64,000 nt of DNA from G041228335 sp964580905 (GCA_964580905.1 CAZOLR010000001.1:62001-126000); one strand, 5' to 3'. Shown: positions 1 through 8,746, counted from the stretch's first letter. The notes: generated from the letters alone by a model not told the origin. Numbers and translations are program-made.

Positions 1-1661
1 TCAAGTTCTGGGATGTGGCCCATGAAACCAATGGCGGCATCATGGCCGATGGTTACACCCGTGCCACCGGCAAGATGTCGATGTGCATTGCCCAGAACGG
101 ACCGGGAATCACCAACTTCGTGACACCGATCAAGACCGCGTATTGGAATCATACGCCTCTTCTTCTGGTCACGCCTCAGGCCGCCAACAAGACCATCGGG
201 CAGGGCGGTTTCCAGGAAGTCGAGCAAATGGCCCTGTTCCGCGATATGGTTTGCTATCAGGAAGAAGTGCGTGATCCTTCCCGGATACCTGAAGTGCTCA
301 ACCGTGTTATTGAAAAGGCGTTCCGCTCATCAGCTCCGGCCCAGATCAATATCCCGCGTGATTACTGGACCCAGGTCATCGATACCGAACTTCCACCTGT
401 TGTCCGGATCGAGCGTCCCCAGGGCGGCACCGAAGCCATTGCCCGGGCGGCTGAGATGCTTTCCGACGCCAAATTCCCTGTTATCCTTTCCGGTGCCGGT
501 GTGGTGATAGGCGGTGCCATCAACGCCACCAAGGCACTTGCTGAACGCCTTGATGCTCCGGTGTGTTCCGGCTATCAGCACAATGACAGTTTCCCCGGCA
601 GTCATGAACTTGCCGCGGGTCCTCTGGGCTATAACGGATCGCGTGCCGCCATGGAACTGATCGCCAAGGCGGATGTCGTGCTTGCGCTGGGAACCCGGCT
701 TAATCCGTTCTCGACACTGCCCGGTTACGGCATTGACTACTGGCCCAAGGACGCCAAGATCATTCAGGTGGATATCAACCCTGACCGTATCGGGCTGACC
801 AAAAAGGTTACTGTCGGAATCTGTGGTGACGCCAAAGCCGTGGCAACCCAGATCCTTGATCAGCTGTCCCCTGCCGCAGGTGATGCCGGCCGGGCGGAGC
901 GTAAAGCCTCCATCCATCAGGCCAAATCCGCCTGGCTTCAGGCGCTCAGCTCCATGGATCATGAAGACGATGATCCGGGCACAAGCTGGAATGCCGATGC
1001 CCGTACCCGCGACAGCGACCGCATGTCACCACGTATGGCCTGGCGCGCTATTCAGGCCGCTCTTCCCAAGGAAGCGATCATCTCATCCGATATCGGCAAT
1101 AACTGCGCCATCGGCAACGCGTATCCGACTTTTGATGAGGGCCGCAAATATCTCGCACCCGGCCTCTTTGGTCCCTGCGGATATGGTTTCCCTTCCATTC
1201 TCGGGGCAAAGATCGGCAAGCCGGATACGCCGGTTGTTGGGTTTGCCGGTGACGGCGCGTTCGGCATCTCAATGAACGAGATGACAGCATGCGGCCGTGA
1301 TGACTGGCCTGCCATCACCATGGTGATTTTCCGCAACTACCAGTGGGGTGCGGAAAAGCGGAATACGACGCTCTGGTACGACAACAATTTTGTCGGCACC
1401 GAACTTGATCCGCATCTCAGCTATGCTCGTGTTGCGGAAGGTTGCGGCCTCAAGGGCGTCACCGTTCTGAGCATGGATGAGCTGACCTCTGCGCTGGATC
1501 AGGCTATCAAGGATCAGATGGATAACAAGGTCACGACCTTCATTGAAGTTATCCTCAATCAGGAACTTGGTGAGCCTTTCCGCCGGGACGCGATGAAAAA
1601 GCCAACGGTTGTGGCCGGCATCGATCCCAAGGATATGCGCCCCCAGCAGGCGGCTGAATAA
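1..1661 (+). CDS. xsc: Sulfoacetaldehyde acetyltransferase, 5' end cut by window edge
   Basis: Thiamine-diphosphate enzyme that, in this family, converts sulfoacetaldehyde and phosphate to sulfite and acetyl phosphate, the last carbon-sulfur cleaving step of taurine and related C2-sulfonate breakdown in the cytoplasm. The frame is open to the left edge (codons begin at base 3), so roughly 40 N-terminal residues and the true start are missing; 553 residues are visible. The N-terminal part has an HET...ADGYTRATGK stretch and the QNGPGITNFVT segment typical of Xsc rather than acetolactate synthase. The C-terminal part has the cofactor motif GDGAFGIS followed about 20 residues later by FRNYQWGAEK. 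A strong terminator follows directly. Acetolactate synthase is an alternative, but a separate, clear ilvB lies at 42.7 kb and the Xsc-specific stretches fit better. Confidence 0.9.
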   Translation, partial: KFWDVAHETNGGIMADGYTRATGKMSMCIAQNGPGITNFVTPIKTAYWNHTPLLLVTPQAANKTIGQGGFQEVEQMALFRDMVCYQEEVRDPSRIPEVLNRVIEKAFRSSAPAQINIPRDYWTQVIDTELPPVVRIERPQGGTEAIARAAEMLSDAKFPVILSGAGVVIGGAINATKALAERLDAPVCSGYQHNDSFPGSHELAAGPLGYNGSRAAMELIAKADVVLALGTRLNPFSTLPGYGIDYWPKDAKIIQVDINPDRIGLTKKVTVGICGDAKAVATQILDQLSPAAGDAGRAERKASIHQAKSAWLQALSSMDHEDDDPGTSWNADARTRDSDRMSPRMAWRAIQAALPKEAIISSDIGNNCAIGNAYPTFDEGRKYLAPGLFGPCGYGFPSILGAKIGKPDTPVVGFAGDGAFGISMNEMTACGRDDWPAITMVIFRNYQWGAEKRNTTLWYDNNFVGTELDPHLSYARVAEGCGLKGVTVLSMDELTSALDQAIKDQMDNKVTTFIEVILNQELGEPFRRDAMKKPTVVAGIDPKDMRPQQAAE

Positions 1662-1692
1662 CCAAAAGGTTTTCCGCCAAAAAACATCTTCT

Positions 1693-1727
1693 CACGGTAT
1701 CCGGTTTCGGATACCGTGATTTTTTTT
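1693..1727 (+). terminator. Rho-independent terminator after xsc
   Basis: A perfect 10-bp stem (CACGGTATCC with GGATACCGTG) and a 6-base loop are followed by a run of T after one A. It lies 32 bases after the xsc stop and ends just before the ribosome binding site of the next gene, so the MttB-family gene probably has its own promoter or depends on read-through. Confidence 0.9.
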
Positions 1728-1749
1728 GGATATTCTTTGGGGGAGGCTG

Positions 1750-3267
1750 ATGGAACAGCGCCGCACCAGAAGATCTCGCCGCAACGAGACTGCCCGAAAG
1801 ATCATCACCGCCCCTTATATCCGGCGCAATATCCCCTTTGTCGATTATCTTGGTGAAGAAGCGCTGGTGAAGATCGAAGATCAGGCGGAATGGCTGATGC
1901 AGGAGATCGGCCTTGAATTCACCGATGATCCGGTGGCGCTTGAACTCTGGCGCAACGCCGGCGCCGATGTCAGGGAAACACGGGTGCGTCTGCCACGTGG
2001 CATGGCACGCAAGCTCATGGAAACCTGCCCCGAAGAATTCACCCAGCATGCCCGCAACCCTGAACGATCGGTAAAGATCGGTGCCGGGCATCAGGTTTTT
2101 GCTCCGGTCTATGGTCCTCCTTTTGTCATGGATATTGAAAATGGCCGCCGCTACGGAACCCTGGATGATTTCCGGAATCTGGTGAAACTGACATCAGCCC
2201 TGCCGGCCTTGCATCATTCTGGACTGGTGACATGTGAGCCGTGTGATATTCCGGTCAATAAACGTCACCTTGATATGGTGGCAACGCACATGATCTGTTC
2301 CGACAAACCCATGCTTGGTGCGATCACGGCCAAATCGCGGGCCGAAGACAGTGTTGAGATGGCGCGCCTTCTTTTCGGGGCGGATTTTCTCGAAGATCAC
2401 TGCGTCATCATGGGCAACGTGAACACCAATTCACCTCTGCTTGTTGATAAGGTGGTGACCGAAGCCATCCGGACATATTCCGCGGCAGGTCAGGGCATGG
2501 TCGTCGTGCCGTTTATTCTGAGCGGTGCGATGGGGCCGGTCACCACCGCCGCCTCTATAGCACAGGCCCTGGCGGAAGCTATGGCATGCGGGGCATTCAC
2601 CCAGCTTGTCCGGAAAGGTGCGCCCTTTATCCTGGGGAATTTCCTGTCTTCCATGTCCCTGCGGACGGGGGCGCCGACTTTCGGTATGCCGGAGCCGACA
2701 TCATCAAATTATGTTATCGGCCAGCTGGCACGTCGCCTCAGGGTTCCGCTTCGTTGCGGCGGTTCGCTGACGGCATCCAAACTCCCTGATGCGCAGGCTG
2801 CGGCTGAGAGTGCCGACAGCATGCATTCCACCGCCATGGCAGGGGCAAATTTTGTTCTGCATTCGGCGGGATGGCTTGAGGGAGGCCTTACGACCGGATA
2901 TGAAAAACTGCTAATCGATGCGGATCGTCTCGGCGGATACCAGAAATTACTGGAGGGCATGGATATCTCGGACAATGGTCTCGGCCGCACCGCCTATGAT
3001 GACGTGGAACCTGCCGGGCATTTTCTCGGATCAGCCCATACAATGGCAAATTATGAGACCGCTTTTTATGAGGCGAGCCTGTCGAACGCGGATAGTTTTG
3101 AGCAATGGCTGGAAGACGGCGGCAAGGATACCGCACGCCGTGCTCACGAGCGATGGAAAACCATGCTGGATGAATACGAAGCGCCGCCGATGGATATCGC
3201 AAAACGTGAGGAAATCGAAGATTTCGTGGCAAAAAAGAAAGCCAGCATGGAAGATGCGTGGTATTAG
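1750..3267 (+). CDS. MttB-family (trimethylamine methyltransferase-like) protein, non-pyrrolysine type
   Basis: A 505-residue member of the MttB superfamily. Characterised members demethylate quaternary or tertiary amines such as trimethylamine, glycine betaine or proline betaine, passing the methyl group to a corrinoid protein. The frame is continuous with no internal TAG, so it belongs to the large group lacking pyrrolysine, for which trimethylamine itself is not the expected substrate. Conserved-looking blocks include PVYGPPFVMD, GAMGPVTTAASIAQALAE and FGMPEPTSSN. I start it at ATG 1750 because GGGGGAGG lies four bases upstream; an in-frame TTG at 1726 lies in the terminator and is rejected. 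No corrinoid protein or reactivation protein is seen nearby. The xsc neighbour suggests osmolyte use; the substrate is unknown. Confidence 0.85.
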   Translation: MEQRRTRRSRRNETARKIITAPYIRRNIPFVDYLGEEALVKIEDQAEWLMQEIGLEFTDDPVALELWRNAGADVRETRVRLPRGMARKLMETCPEEFTQHARNPERSVKIGAGHQVFAPVYGPPFVMDIENGRRYGTLDDFRNLVKLTSALPALHHSGLVTCEPCDIPVNKRHLDMVATHMICSDKPMLGAITAKSRAEDSVEMARLLFGADFLEDHCVIMGNVNTNSPLLVDKVVTEAIRTYSAAGQGMVVVPFILSGAMGPVTTAASIAQALAEAMACGAFTQLVRKGAPFILGNFLSSMSLRTGAPTFGMPEPTSSNYVIGQLARRLRVPLRCGGSLTASKLPDAQAAAESADSMHSTAMAGANFVLHSAGWLEGGLTTGYEKLLIDADRLGGYQKLLEGMDISDNGLGRTAYDDVEPAGHFLGSAHTMANYETAFYEASLSNADSFEQWLEDGGKDTARRAHERWKTMLDEYEAPPMDIAKREEIEDFVAKKKASMEDAWY

Positions 3268-3325
3268 AGATGAGACCCTTAACCGGATTTCAATTTGGCC
3301 GACTGCCCGTGCAGGAACCTGACGA

Positions 3326-4375
3326 ATGGTGGACAAACTTGACATCGTGATGCCGGATGACTGGCATCTTCATCTCCGCGACGGTGAGATGCTGAAGGCG
3401 GTTCTGCCGGATACAGCACGGCATTTCCGTCGTGCGATTGTCATGCCCAATCTTGTGCCGCCGCTGGTCCGTTCAGATGAGGTGGCGGCCTACAGGGACA
3501 GGATACTGGCCCATCTTCCCGCCGGGATGGAATTCACCCCCCTGATGACGGCGTATCTGACCGAAGATACAGATCCGGATGATCTTGCCCGCGGCCATGC
3601 CGAAGGTATCCTTACGGCGGTCAAACTCTATCCGGCGGGGGCGACCACCAATTCCGCTTCAGGTGTCCGGGATATCCCGCGTGTCATGCCGATTCTGGAG
3701 CGCATGGCAGAAATTGGCCTGCCCTTATGCGTCCATGGTGAGGTCACCGATCCCGAGATCGATATTTTTGACCGCGAACGTGTCTTCATCGAAAAGGTGC
3801 TTGATCCGTTGCGTCAGGCATTGCCCGAACTCAGGGTGGTGATGGAACATATCACCACCGCCGATGCCGCGGCATATGTGGAAACAGCGTCTCCTGCCCT
3901 GGCGGCAACCATCACAACCCATCATCTGATGATCAACCGTAACCATATTCTTGCCGGCGGTATTCGCCCCCATTATTACTGTCTGCCCGTAGCCAAGCGT
4001 GAAGACCATCGCCTTGCGCTCAGGCGTGTTGCCACCTCCGGGCATCCGCGGTTCTTTCTGGGCACGGATTCCGCGCCTCATCCTGACCGGGCAAAACTTC
4101 AGGCTTGCGGTTGTGCCGGTATTTATTCGGCGCCCAACACACTGTCCTGTCTTGCCCATGTTTTTGAAGAAGAGGATGCGCTTGACCGGCTGGAAGCATT
4201 TACCAGCCTTAACGGGCCTGCATTTTATAATCTGGCCCCTAATCCGGGCCGCCTGCGCCTTATACTAGAGCAAGAGCCCGTATCCTATCCCGCGACGATC
4301 AGCGCCGGGGATGAGACGGTGACGATCTTTGATCCCGGTGTTGATCTCTTCTGGCGTGTTGAAACCACAAGCTGA
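3326..4375 (+). CDS. pyrC: Dihydroorotase, PyrC type
   Basis: Zinc amidohydrolase that interconverts carbamoyl aspartate and dihydroorotate, the third step of pyrimidine synthesis. The 349-residue length fits the compact homodimeric PyrC class. Metal and substrate motifs are visible: HLHLRD at residues 14-19, KLYPAGATTNS near 98-108 with the lysine expected to be carbamylated, LCVHGE, TTHHL and FFLGTDSAPH. It lies 18 bases ahead of pyrE and the pair probably forms one transcription unit. Start ATG 3326 is about 58 bases after the MttB-family stop. Confidence 0.95.
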   Translation: MVDKLDIVMPDDWHLHLRDGEMLKAVLPDTARHFRRAIVMPNLVPPLVRSDEVAAYRDRILAHLPAGMEFTPLMTAYLTEDTDPDDLARGHAEGILTAVKLYPAGATTNSASGVRDIPRVMPILERMAEIGLPLCVHGEVTDPEIDIFDRERVFIEKVLDPLRQALPELRVVMEHITTADAAAYVETASPALAATITTHHLMINRNHILAGGIRPHYYCLPVAKREDHRLALRRVATSGHPRFFLGTDSAPHPDRAKLQACGCAGIYSAPNTLSCLAHVFEEEDALDRLEAFTSLNGPAFYNLAPNPGRLRLILEQEPVSYPATISAGDETVTIFDPGVDLFWRVETTS

Positions 4376-4393
4376 ACAGGAAAAGAGATAGCA

Positions 4394-5080
4394 ATGCTTC
4401 AGACAACCTATCCCGACAGAGATTATATATCCCGTAGCGCCGCCCGGATGCTCCTTGAAATTGATGCCGTCCATTTCCGGAGCGATCCGCCGTTTATTCT
4501 GACTTCGGGTGCGGCAAGCCCTGTCTATATCGACTGCCGCAAACTTATCTCCTTTCCGCGTATTCGTTCATCCCTGATGGATTTTGGCGTGGCAACGGTG
4601 ATGGAAAAAGCAGGTTATGAAGCGTTTGACAGCGTTGCCGGGGGGGAGACAGCAGGCATTCCCTTTGCCGCGTGGTTTGCGGAACGCATGGGTCTGCCGA
4701 TGCAGTATGTCCGCAAAAAGCCCAAGGGTTTTGGCCGCGATGCCCAGATCGAAGGCCGGATCAGCGAAGGCGACAGGGTTCTTCTGGTTGAAGATCTCGC
4801 AACAGACGGAGGCAGCAAGATCGTGTTTGTTGACGCCCTGCGTAAGGCGGGGGCGGAATGCAACCATACCTTTGTCGTTTTCTTCTATGATATCTTTAAG
4901 GAAACACGTGAGATCATGGCCGATAACAATCTCACCCTTCATTACCTGACCACCTGGCGTGATGTGCTCAGCGTTGCCCGTGATATGGAAAAGTTTGACA
5001 GCAAGACCCTGAACGCGGTGGCTGAATTTCTTGAAGCGCCCAAAGAATGGTCAGCGGCGCATGGCGGGAAAGCCGACTAA
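4394..5080 (+). CDS. pyrE: Orotate phosphoribosyltransferase
   Basis: Makes orotidine 5'-phosphate from orotate and PRPP, the fifth step of pyrimidine synthesis. The PRPP-binding loop is clear at residues 129-142 (VLLVEDLATDGGSK), and YVRKKPKGFG supplies the usual catalytic lysines. The length of 228 residues is normal. It follows pyrC by 18 bases with GGAAAAGAGAT just before the start. Its 3' end overlaps the convergent glutaredoxin gene by a few bases, leaving no room for a separate terminator. Confidence 0.95.
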   Translation: MLQTTYPDRDYISRSAARMLLEIDAVHFRSDPPFILTSGAASPVYIDCRKLISFPRIRSSLMDFGVATVMEKAGYEAFDSVAGGETAGIPFAAWFAERMGLPMQYVRKKPKGFGRDAQIEGRISEGDRVLLVEDLATDGGSKIVFVDALRKAGAECNHTFVVFFYDIFKETREIMADNNLTLHYLTTWRDVLSVARDMEKFDSKTLNAVAEFLEAPKEWSAAHGGKAD

Positions 5081-5349
5081 CCGGCCTTACTTCCCGCCAG
5101 CAACGCGTCAAGTCTGCCGGCACGTTCCAGCGCATAAAGGTCATCACAGCCGCCAATCCCGTCCCCGTTAATAAAGATCTGGGGCACGGATGTGCGGCCG
5201 CCGGCCCGTTCGGTCATGGCACGTCGCATATCAGGGTCAAAGGTGACATCTGTCTCATCGAAGGAAATCCCCTTTTGCGTGAGCAGACGTTTTGCGGCAC
5301 TGCAGTATCCGCATAGTGAACTTGTATATATCTCAACCTTTGCGCTCAT
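5077..5349 (-). CDS. grxC: Glutaredoxin, class I (GrxC-like)
   Basis: A 90-residue glutaredoxin that would reduce protein or glutathione mixed disulfides. The active site is CGYC at residues 13-16, a variant of the usual CPYC. The cis-proline motif TSVPQIF and the glutathione-binding GGCDDL near residue 67 are in place. It is followed on the same strand, upstream, by the MarC-family gene nine bases away, so the two may be co-transcribed in the order marC then grxC. It converges on pyrE with a four-base overlap. Confidence 0.92.
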   Translation of the reverse strand: MSAKVEIYTSSLCGYCSAAKRLLTQKGISFDETDVTFDPDMRRAMTERAGGRTSVPQIFINGDGIGGCDDLYALERAGRLDALLAGSKAG

Positions 5350-5358
5350 GATCCTGTC

Positions 5359-6000
5359 CTAGAAAAAGGTTTCCTTGATACCATCAATAACAAACTGGGT
5401 GGCCAGCGCCCCGAGTATCATGCCGAAAAGACGCTGAATGACCAGCGTCACCACCGGTGTCAGTATGCGGGTTGCAAATGACGCCGCTTTCATGGACAGC
5501 GCGGCCAGCAGAACAACAACGGCGATCGGCAGAAATCCCACAAGATGCCCGGCACTGCCGAAACTATGTGATTGCGCGGTGACTACGGTCAGGGTAAGCG
5601 CCGCTGGTCCGGCAATCAGCGGTATGGCCAGGGGAAAGACGGCAAGACTGTCAAGTTCAGCCTTGCTGGCAACCTGTTGTGCGGTGGAAATCTTACGGTT
5701 TGTGCGGCGTTCAAAAACCATCTCAAACGCCACCGCAAGCAGAAAGATGCCGCCCAGTATCCGGAACGAAGCCACCTGAACGCCGATTTTTTCCAGAAAC
5801 GGCCCGCCAAAAAGGTAGAACCCGCACAGCACGCCGATGGCCACCAGCGTTGCCACCACAATAATGCGGTCTATCGCCGCCCGTCCATAGGAACTGACCA
5901 TGGCAAGAAAGATCGGCGCCAGCGATATGGGATCGATGACAACCATCGCCAGAAGGAAGGTTTTTGTCCATTGTTCAAGCATCATGCTTTCCGAGATCAT
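5359..6000 (-). CDS. MarC/YchE-family integral membrane protein
   Basis: A 213-residue inner-membrane protein with about six hydrophobic segments and the family-typical DPISLAPIFLAM segment near the first helix and PLAIPLIAGPAALTL in the middle. The MarC family was once tied to multiple antibiotic resistance, but its function remains unknown. The gene is nine bases upstream of the glutaredoxin gene on the same strand. The start is ATG 6000; another methionine lies six codons further in. The region of about 77 bases to the divergent deacetylase gene would have to carry both promoters. Confidence 0.85.
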   Translation of the reverse strand: MISESMMLEQWTKTFLLAMVVIDPISLAPIFLAMVSSYGRAAIDRIIVVATLVAIGVLCGFYLFGGPFLEKIGVQVASFRILGGIFLLAVAFEMVFERRTNRKISTAQQVASKAELDSLAVFPLAIPLIAGPAALTLTVVTAQSHSFGSAGHLVGFLPIAVVVLLAALSMKAASFATRILTPVVTLVIQRLFGMILGALATQFVIDGIKETFF

Positions 6001-6077
6001 AGCCAGATCATACTGGCCATGGCCTATTCCATACCTTTATAAGATGGGAATAACAATGCCAATTTCCCAGGCTGGCC

Positions 6078-7031
6078 ATGCTGTATTTTGTCACCCATCC
6101 TGAATACGATATTCCCGTGCCGCCGGAACACCGTTTCCCGGCGACAAAGTTTTCGTCTCTCATGTCGTATCTGGTGCGGGAAAATCTCACCGAAGGGGTA
6201 CGGTTTGTTTTTCCCAACCCGGTCCCGGCAGAAGATCTGGCCATGGTGCATGATCGTGAATACATCGACGCCGTAGCCCTTGGTACGCTCGATGGAAAAG
6301 CCTTGCGTATGCTGGGTCTGCCCTGGTCGCCCCGGCTTGCGCGGCGGTCCTTTCTTGCCCCCGCGGGTACGTATCTTGCGGCGAAAAAGGCGCTGGCGCA
6401 TGGCCTGTCCTGTCACGCGGCAGGCGGAACTCATCATGCCCATTACAGTTATGGCGCGGGATTCTGTGTCTTCAATGATCTGGCCTATGCCGCAATGCGA
6501 TTGATCAACAAGGGTGAGGCCCGGACAGTATTGATCCTTGATGCTGATGTGCATCAGGGGGATGGCACGGCACGTATCCTCAGAGGTGAAGCCGGTATTT
6601 TCACCTGTTCGCTCCATTGCGGTAAGAATTATCCCGCCCGCAAGGCGGAAAGTGATCTTGATGTGGAAATTCCCCGCGGCGCAGGCGATGAGGCATATCT
6701 CCGCATAATGCGTGATACACTTCACCAGCTCATGGCCAGCATCACCCCTGATCTTGTTCTTTACGATGCGGGGGTGGATGTTCATCGTGATGATGCGCTG
6801 GGCTGGCTTGATCTCAGCGATGCGGGGATTCTCGCGCGGGATGAAATGGTGCTGGACTGGTTTTGCTCACGTGGCATCCCTGTTGCAACCGTCATTGGTG
6901 GAGGCTACAGCCCCGATATAATGGTGCTTGCGGCAAGGCACGGGCTGGTTTTCCGTGCGGCGCGGGCAGTATATGAACGACGGCTCAGCGGCGGAAAAGG
7001 AGTCGCAGAAGGATCATCCCGATCCGTTTGA
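6078..7031 (+). CDS. Histone-deacetylase-fold amidohydrolase
   Basis: A 317-residue zinc amidohydrolase of the histone deacetylase superfamily. In bacteria such proteins deacetylate acetylpolyamines, acetoin-related proteins or other N-acyl compounds. The paired histidines sit in AGGTHHAH (residues 115-122), two metal ligands in DADVHQGDGTA (D157, H159), the third in YDAGVDVH near residue 236, and the glycine-rich tyrosine motif VIGGGYS follows. The N-terminal half resembles the small class IV-like bacterial group more than the second deacetylase-fold gene at 10.7 kb. The last 47 bases overlap a small convergent membrane-protein gene. The real substrate cannot be told from sequence. Confidence 0.85.
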   Translation: MLYFVTHPEYDIPVPPEHRFPATKFSSLMSYLVRENLTEGVRFVFPNPVPAEDLAMVHDREYIDAVALGTLDGKALRMLGLPWSPRLARRSFLAPAGTYLAAKKALAHGLSCHAAGGTHHAHYSYGAGFCVFNDLAYAAMRLINKGEARTVLILDADVHQGDGTARILRGEAGIFTCSLHCGKNYPARKAESDLDVEIPRGAGDEAYLRIMRDTLHQLMASITPDLVLYDAGVDVHRDDALGWLDLSDAGILARDEMVLDWFCSRGIPVATVIGGGYSPDIMVLAARHGLVFRAARAVYERRLSGGKGVAEGSSRSV

Positions 7032-7170
7032 TAACAGGCAGCATCACCGGTGACAGCAGAACAGGCAGGATCCTATTCCTGAAATGTGCTGACATTTTCG
7101 GCATGATGCGTCCGGCAAACCAGAACACAAGAAACGCAACCGCAACAATGACAAGCAGTTTCAGGATCAT
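6985..7170 (-). CDS. Small membrane protein, coupled to upstream ureohydrolase
   Basis: A 61-residue protein with an N-terminal membrane segment (LLVIVAVAFLVFWFAG) and a basic, hydrophobic tail ending LLRLLFRR. I do not recognise the family. The case for a real gene is its position: its ATG overlaps the stop codon of the ureohydrolase gene as ATGA, the usual arrangement for translational coupling. It overlaps the 3' end of the convergent deacetylase gene by 47 bases. It may be an accessory or regulatory membrane peptide; function unknown. Confidence 0.55.
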   Translation of the reverse strand: MILKLLVIVAVAFLVFWFAGRIMPKMSAHFRNRILPVLLSPVMLPVIKRIGMILLRLLFRR

Positions 7171-8147
7171 GACAGATTATCGCTGATCTGGTTCGCGATC
7201 AGGCCGAGCATGGACAGGCCCAGACGTGATGCCATCAGCGCACCCTGACCGTTAATGTCAGCTTCCGGCATCATTTCCACCATACTGAATCCGGCAATAG
7301 GTGCCCGCTGCGCCGTCCGTTTGAAAATTTCCGTCATCTGCCAGTAATCAAGCCCGCCGGGTGCAGGCCCGATTACTGCCGGCATAAAGGTCGGGTCAAG
7401 GCTGTCCACATCCAGCGCGATATAGACAGGAACACCTTCCGGCAGATTATCAATGGCGCGGGCTATCCCGTTTTCTTCCAGCAGATGCGGCATGGGATGC
7501 AGGCTGACGCCGTAATCGATGGCATCGCGTACCTCACGGCCCCGGGCAGAACCAATGCCCCTTGCCGCAAGCTGGACGATGGTTCCGACATGATCCATTT
7601 CACTTGCCCGCCGCATGTTGCTTGAAAGGCCGAATCTTTCGCCATTGACGTCATCTCTCCAGTCGATATGGGCATCGATCTGCAGAACGGAAACAGGCCC
7701 TTCTCCTGAGTAAGCTTCAAGTACGGGGATCGGCACACTGTCATCACCACCAAAGATAAAGGGAACGGCACCAGCCTTGCGCAGAGTGGTGATGCTTTTC
7801 CGGATAATTTCCCTGTTCTGTGCGGTAAGGTGGGTTTCGGCGCTGTCGGTAAGGTCAAGATCACCGCAGTCAACAACACGTACCCCGCCTGGCAGAACAC
7901 CCTGTGATGGCGTGGTCCCATAAAGATCAAAGTCATGATGATCAAGTATATCCGGCCACACCCTTGCCGTCCGGATGGCGCGAGGGGCATCTTTGCAGTA
8001 GGAGCCGATCGGGTAAGGTGTTGCGGACCCAATCCCGAGAACAGCAATATCAGCTTTCATGGTGGCTGAAATCTCCCCTTCAGGGAGGTTAAGCCATGTC
8101 CGGGCTTCGTTACTGCCGAAAAGGTCACCCATGCGAGGTGTTGACAT
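7167..8147 (-). CDS. Ureohydrolase (agmatinase/arginase family) with altered metal ligand
   Basis: A 326-residue member of the binuclear manganese ureohydrolase family, which releases urea from arginine, agmatine, guanidinobutyrate or similar guanidines. DAHID (residues 158-162) and ALDVDSLDP (D246, D248) carry the expected ligands. The first ligand motif, normally GGDHS, reads GGDDS at residues 133-137, so the metal-binding histidine is replaced by aspartate at 136. That change, and divergence from the second ureohydrolase at 14.0 kb, argue for a different substrate or reduced activity. It is coupled by ATGA to the small membrane protein downstream, and a TPR protein gene lies 17 bases beyond its start on the same strand. 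Confidence 0.82.
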   Translation of the reverse strand: MSTPRMGDLFGSNEARTWLNLPEGEISATMKADIAVLGIGSATPYPIGSYCKDAPRAIRTARVWPDILDHHDFDLYGTTPSQGVLPGGVRVVDCGDLDLTDSAETHLTAQNREIIRKSITTLRKAGAVPFIFGGDDSVPIPVLEAYSGEGPVSVLQIDAHIDWRDDVNGERFGLSSNMRRASEMDHVGTIVQLAARGIGSARGREVRDAIDYGVSLHPMPHLLEENGIARAIDNLPEGVPVYIALDVDSLDPTFMPAVIGPAPGGLDYWQMTEIFKRTAQRAPIAGFSMVEMMPEADINGQGALMASRLGLSMLGLIANQISDNLS

Positions 8148-8164
8148 ATTTCCCCCTCAGATTT

Positions 8165-8746
8165 TCAGGCGGGATCGCCGCGAAGTTGAAGCTCAATCTC
8201 CGGTATCAGGCGCAGCGCATCAGGGCTGAACGGATTGATGGTCAGGATATGACGATAGAGTTGCAGGGCCTCCATGGCATCCCCGCGCTGAAGATATATC
8301 ATCGCAAGGCCCGAAAGCGCCCCGAAATGCCGCGGCTCCCTGAGCAGCACTTCAGCAATATCTTCTTCTGAGCCGGACAGATTGCTCATCATGTAACGCA
8401 CGGTGGCCCTCTTGTTCCAGGCTTCCATATAATCAGGCTCACGCCGGATCAGTTGCGTGAAGACGCGCTCGGCCCCTTTGTAGTTTCCTTTTTGCATCAG
8501 GGTAAGGCCGTGATCCATCATCACGCGGCTGATATCGTTTTCACTGCCGCCGATCCAGACCTGCCAGATTTCCTGAATGGTCTGATCCGCAGCGACTTCG
8601 CTTTCAGCCGCGGCCAGATCACGGAACAGGGTGTTCAGCTGGGCTTTGTTTTCATCGGTTTGCCCTTCCGCCAGCGACACCCCTGCAAGTATCAGGAATC
8701 CGGCAATCCCGGTGATCAGTATTCGAATGGTTTTCATCATACGCAT
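8165..8746 (-). CDS. Periplasmic TPR-repeat protein
   Basis: A 193-residue protein with an N-terminal signal peptide (hydrophobic core ILITGIAGFLILAGVSLA) and at least three tetratricopeptide repeats from about residue 80 on, seen in the NYKGAERVFTQLIRREPDYMEAW and GDAMEALQLYRHILTINPFSPDA type units. TPR proteins are protein-interaction scaffolds; no enzyme domain is seen. It sits just upstream of the ureohydrolase on the same strand with a 17-base gap, so co-transcription is likely. Several methionines (residues 1, 3 and 4) could be the start. Confidence 0.75.
   Translation of the reverse strand: MRMMKTIRILITGIAGFLILAGVSLAEGQTDENKAQLNTLFRDLAAAESEVAADQTIQEIWQVWIGGSENDISRVMMDHGLTLMQKGNYKGAERVFTQLIRREPDYMEAWNKRATVRYMMSNLSGSEEDIAEVLLREPRHFGALSGLAMIYLQRGDAMEALQLYRHILTINPFSPDALRLIPEIELQLRGDPA

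Noticed and set aside
1726..1749. TTG at 1726 as start of the MttB-family gene
   Set aside because: It falls within the terminator T run; ATG 1750 has a strong ribosome binding site at the right distance.
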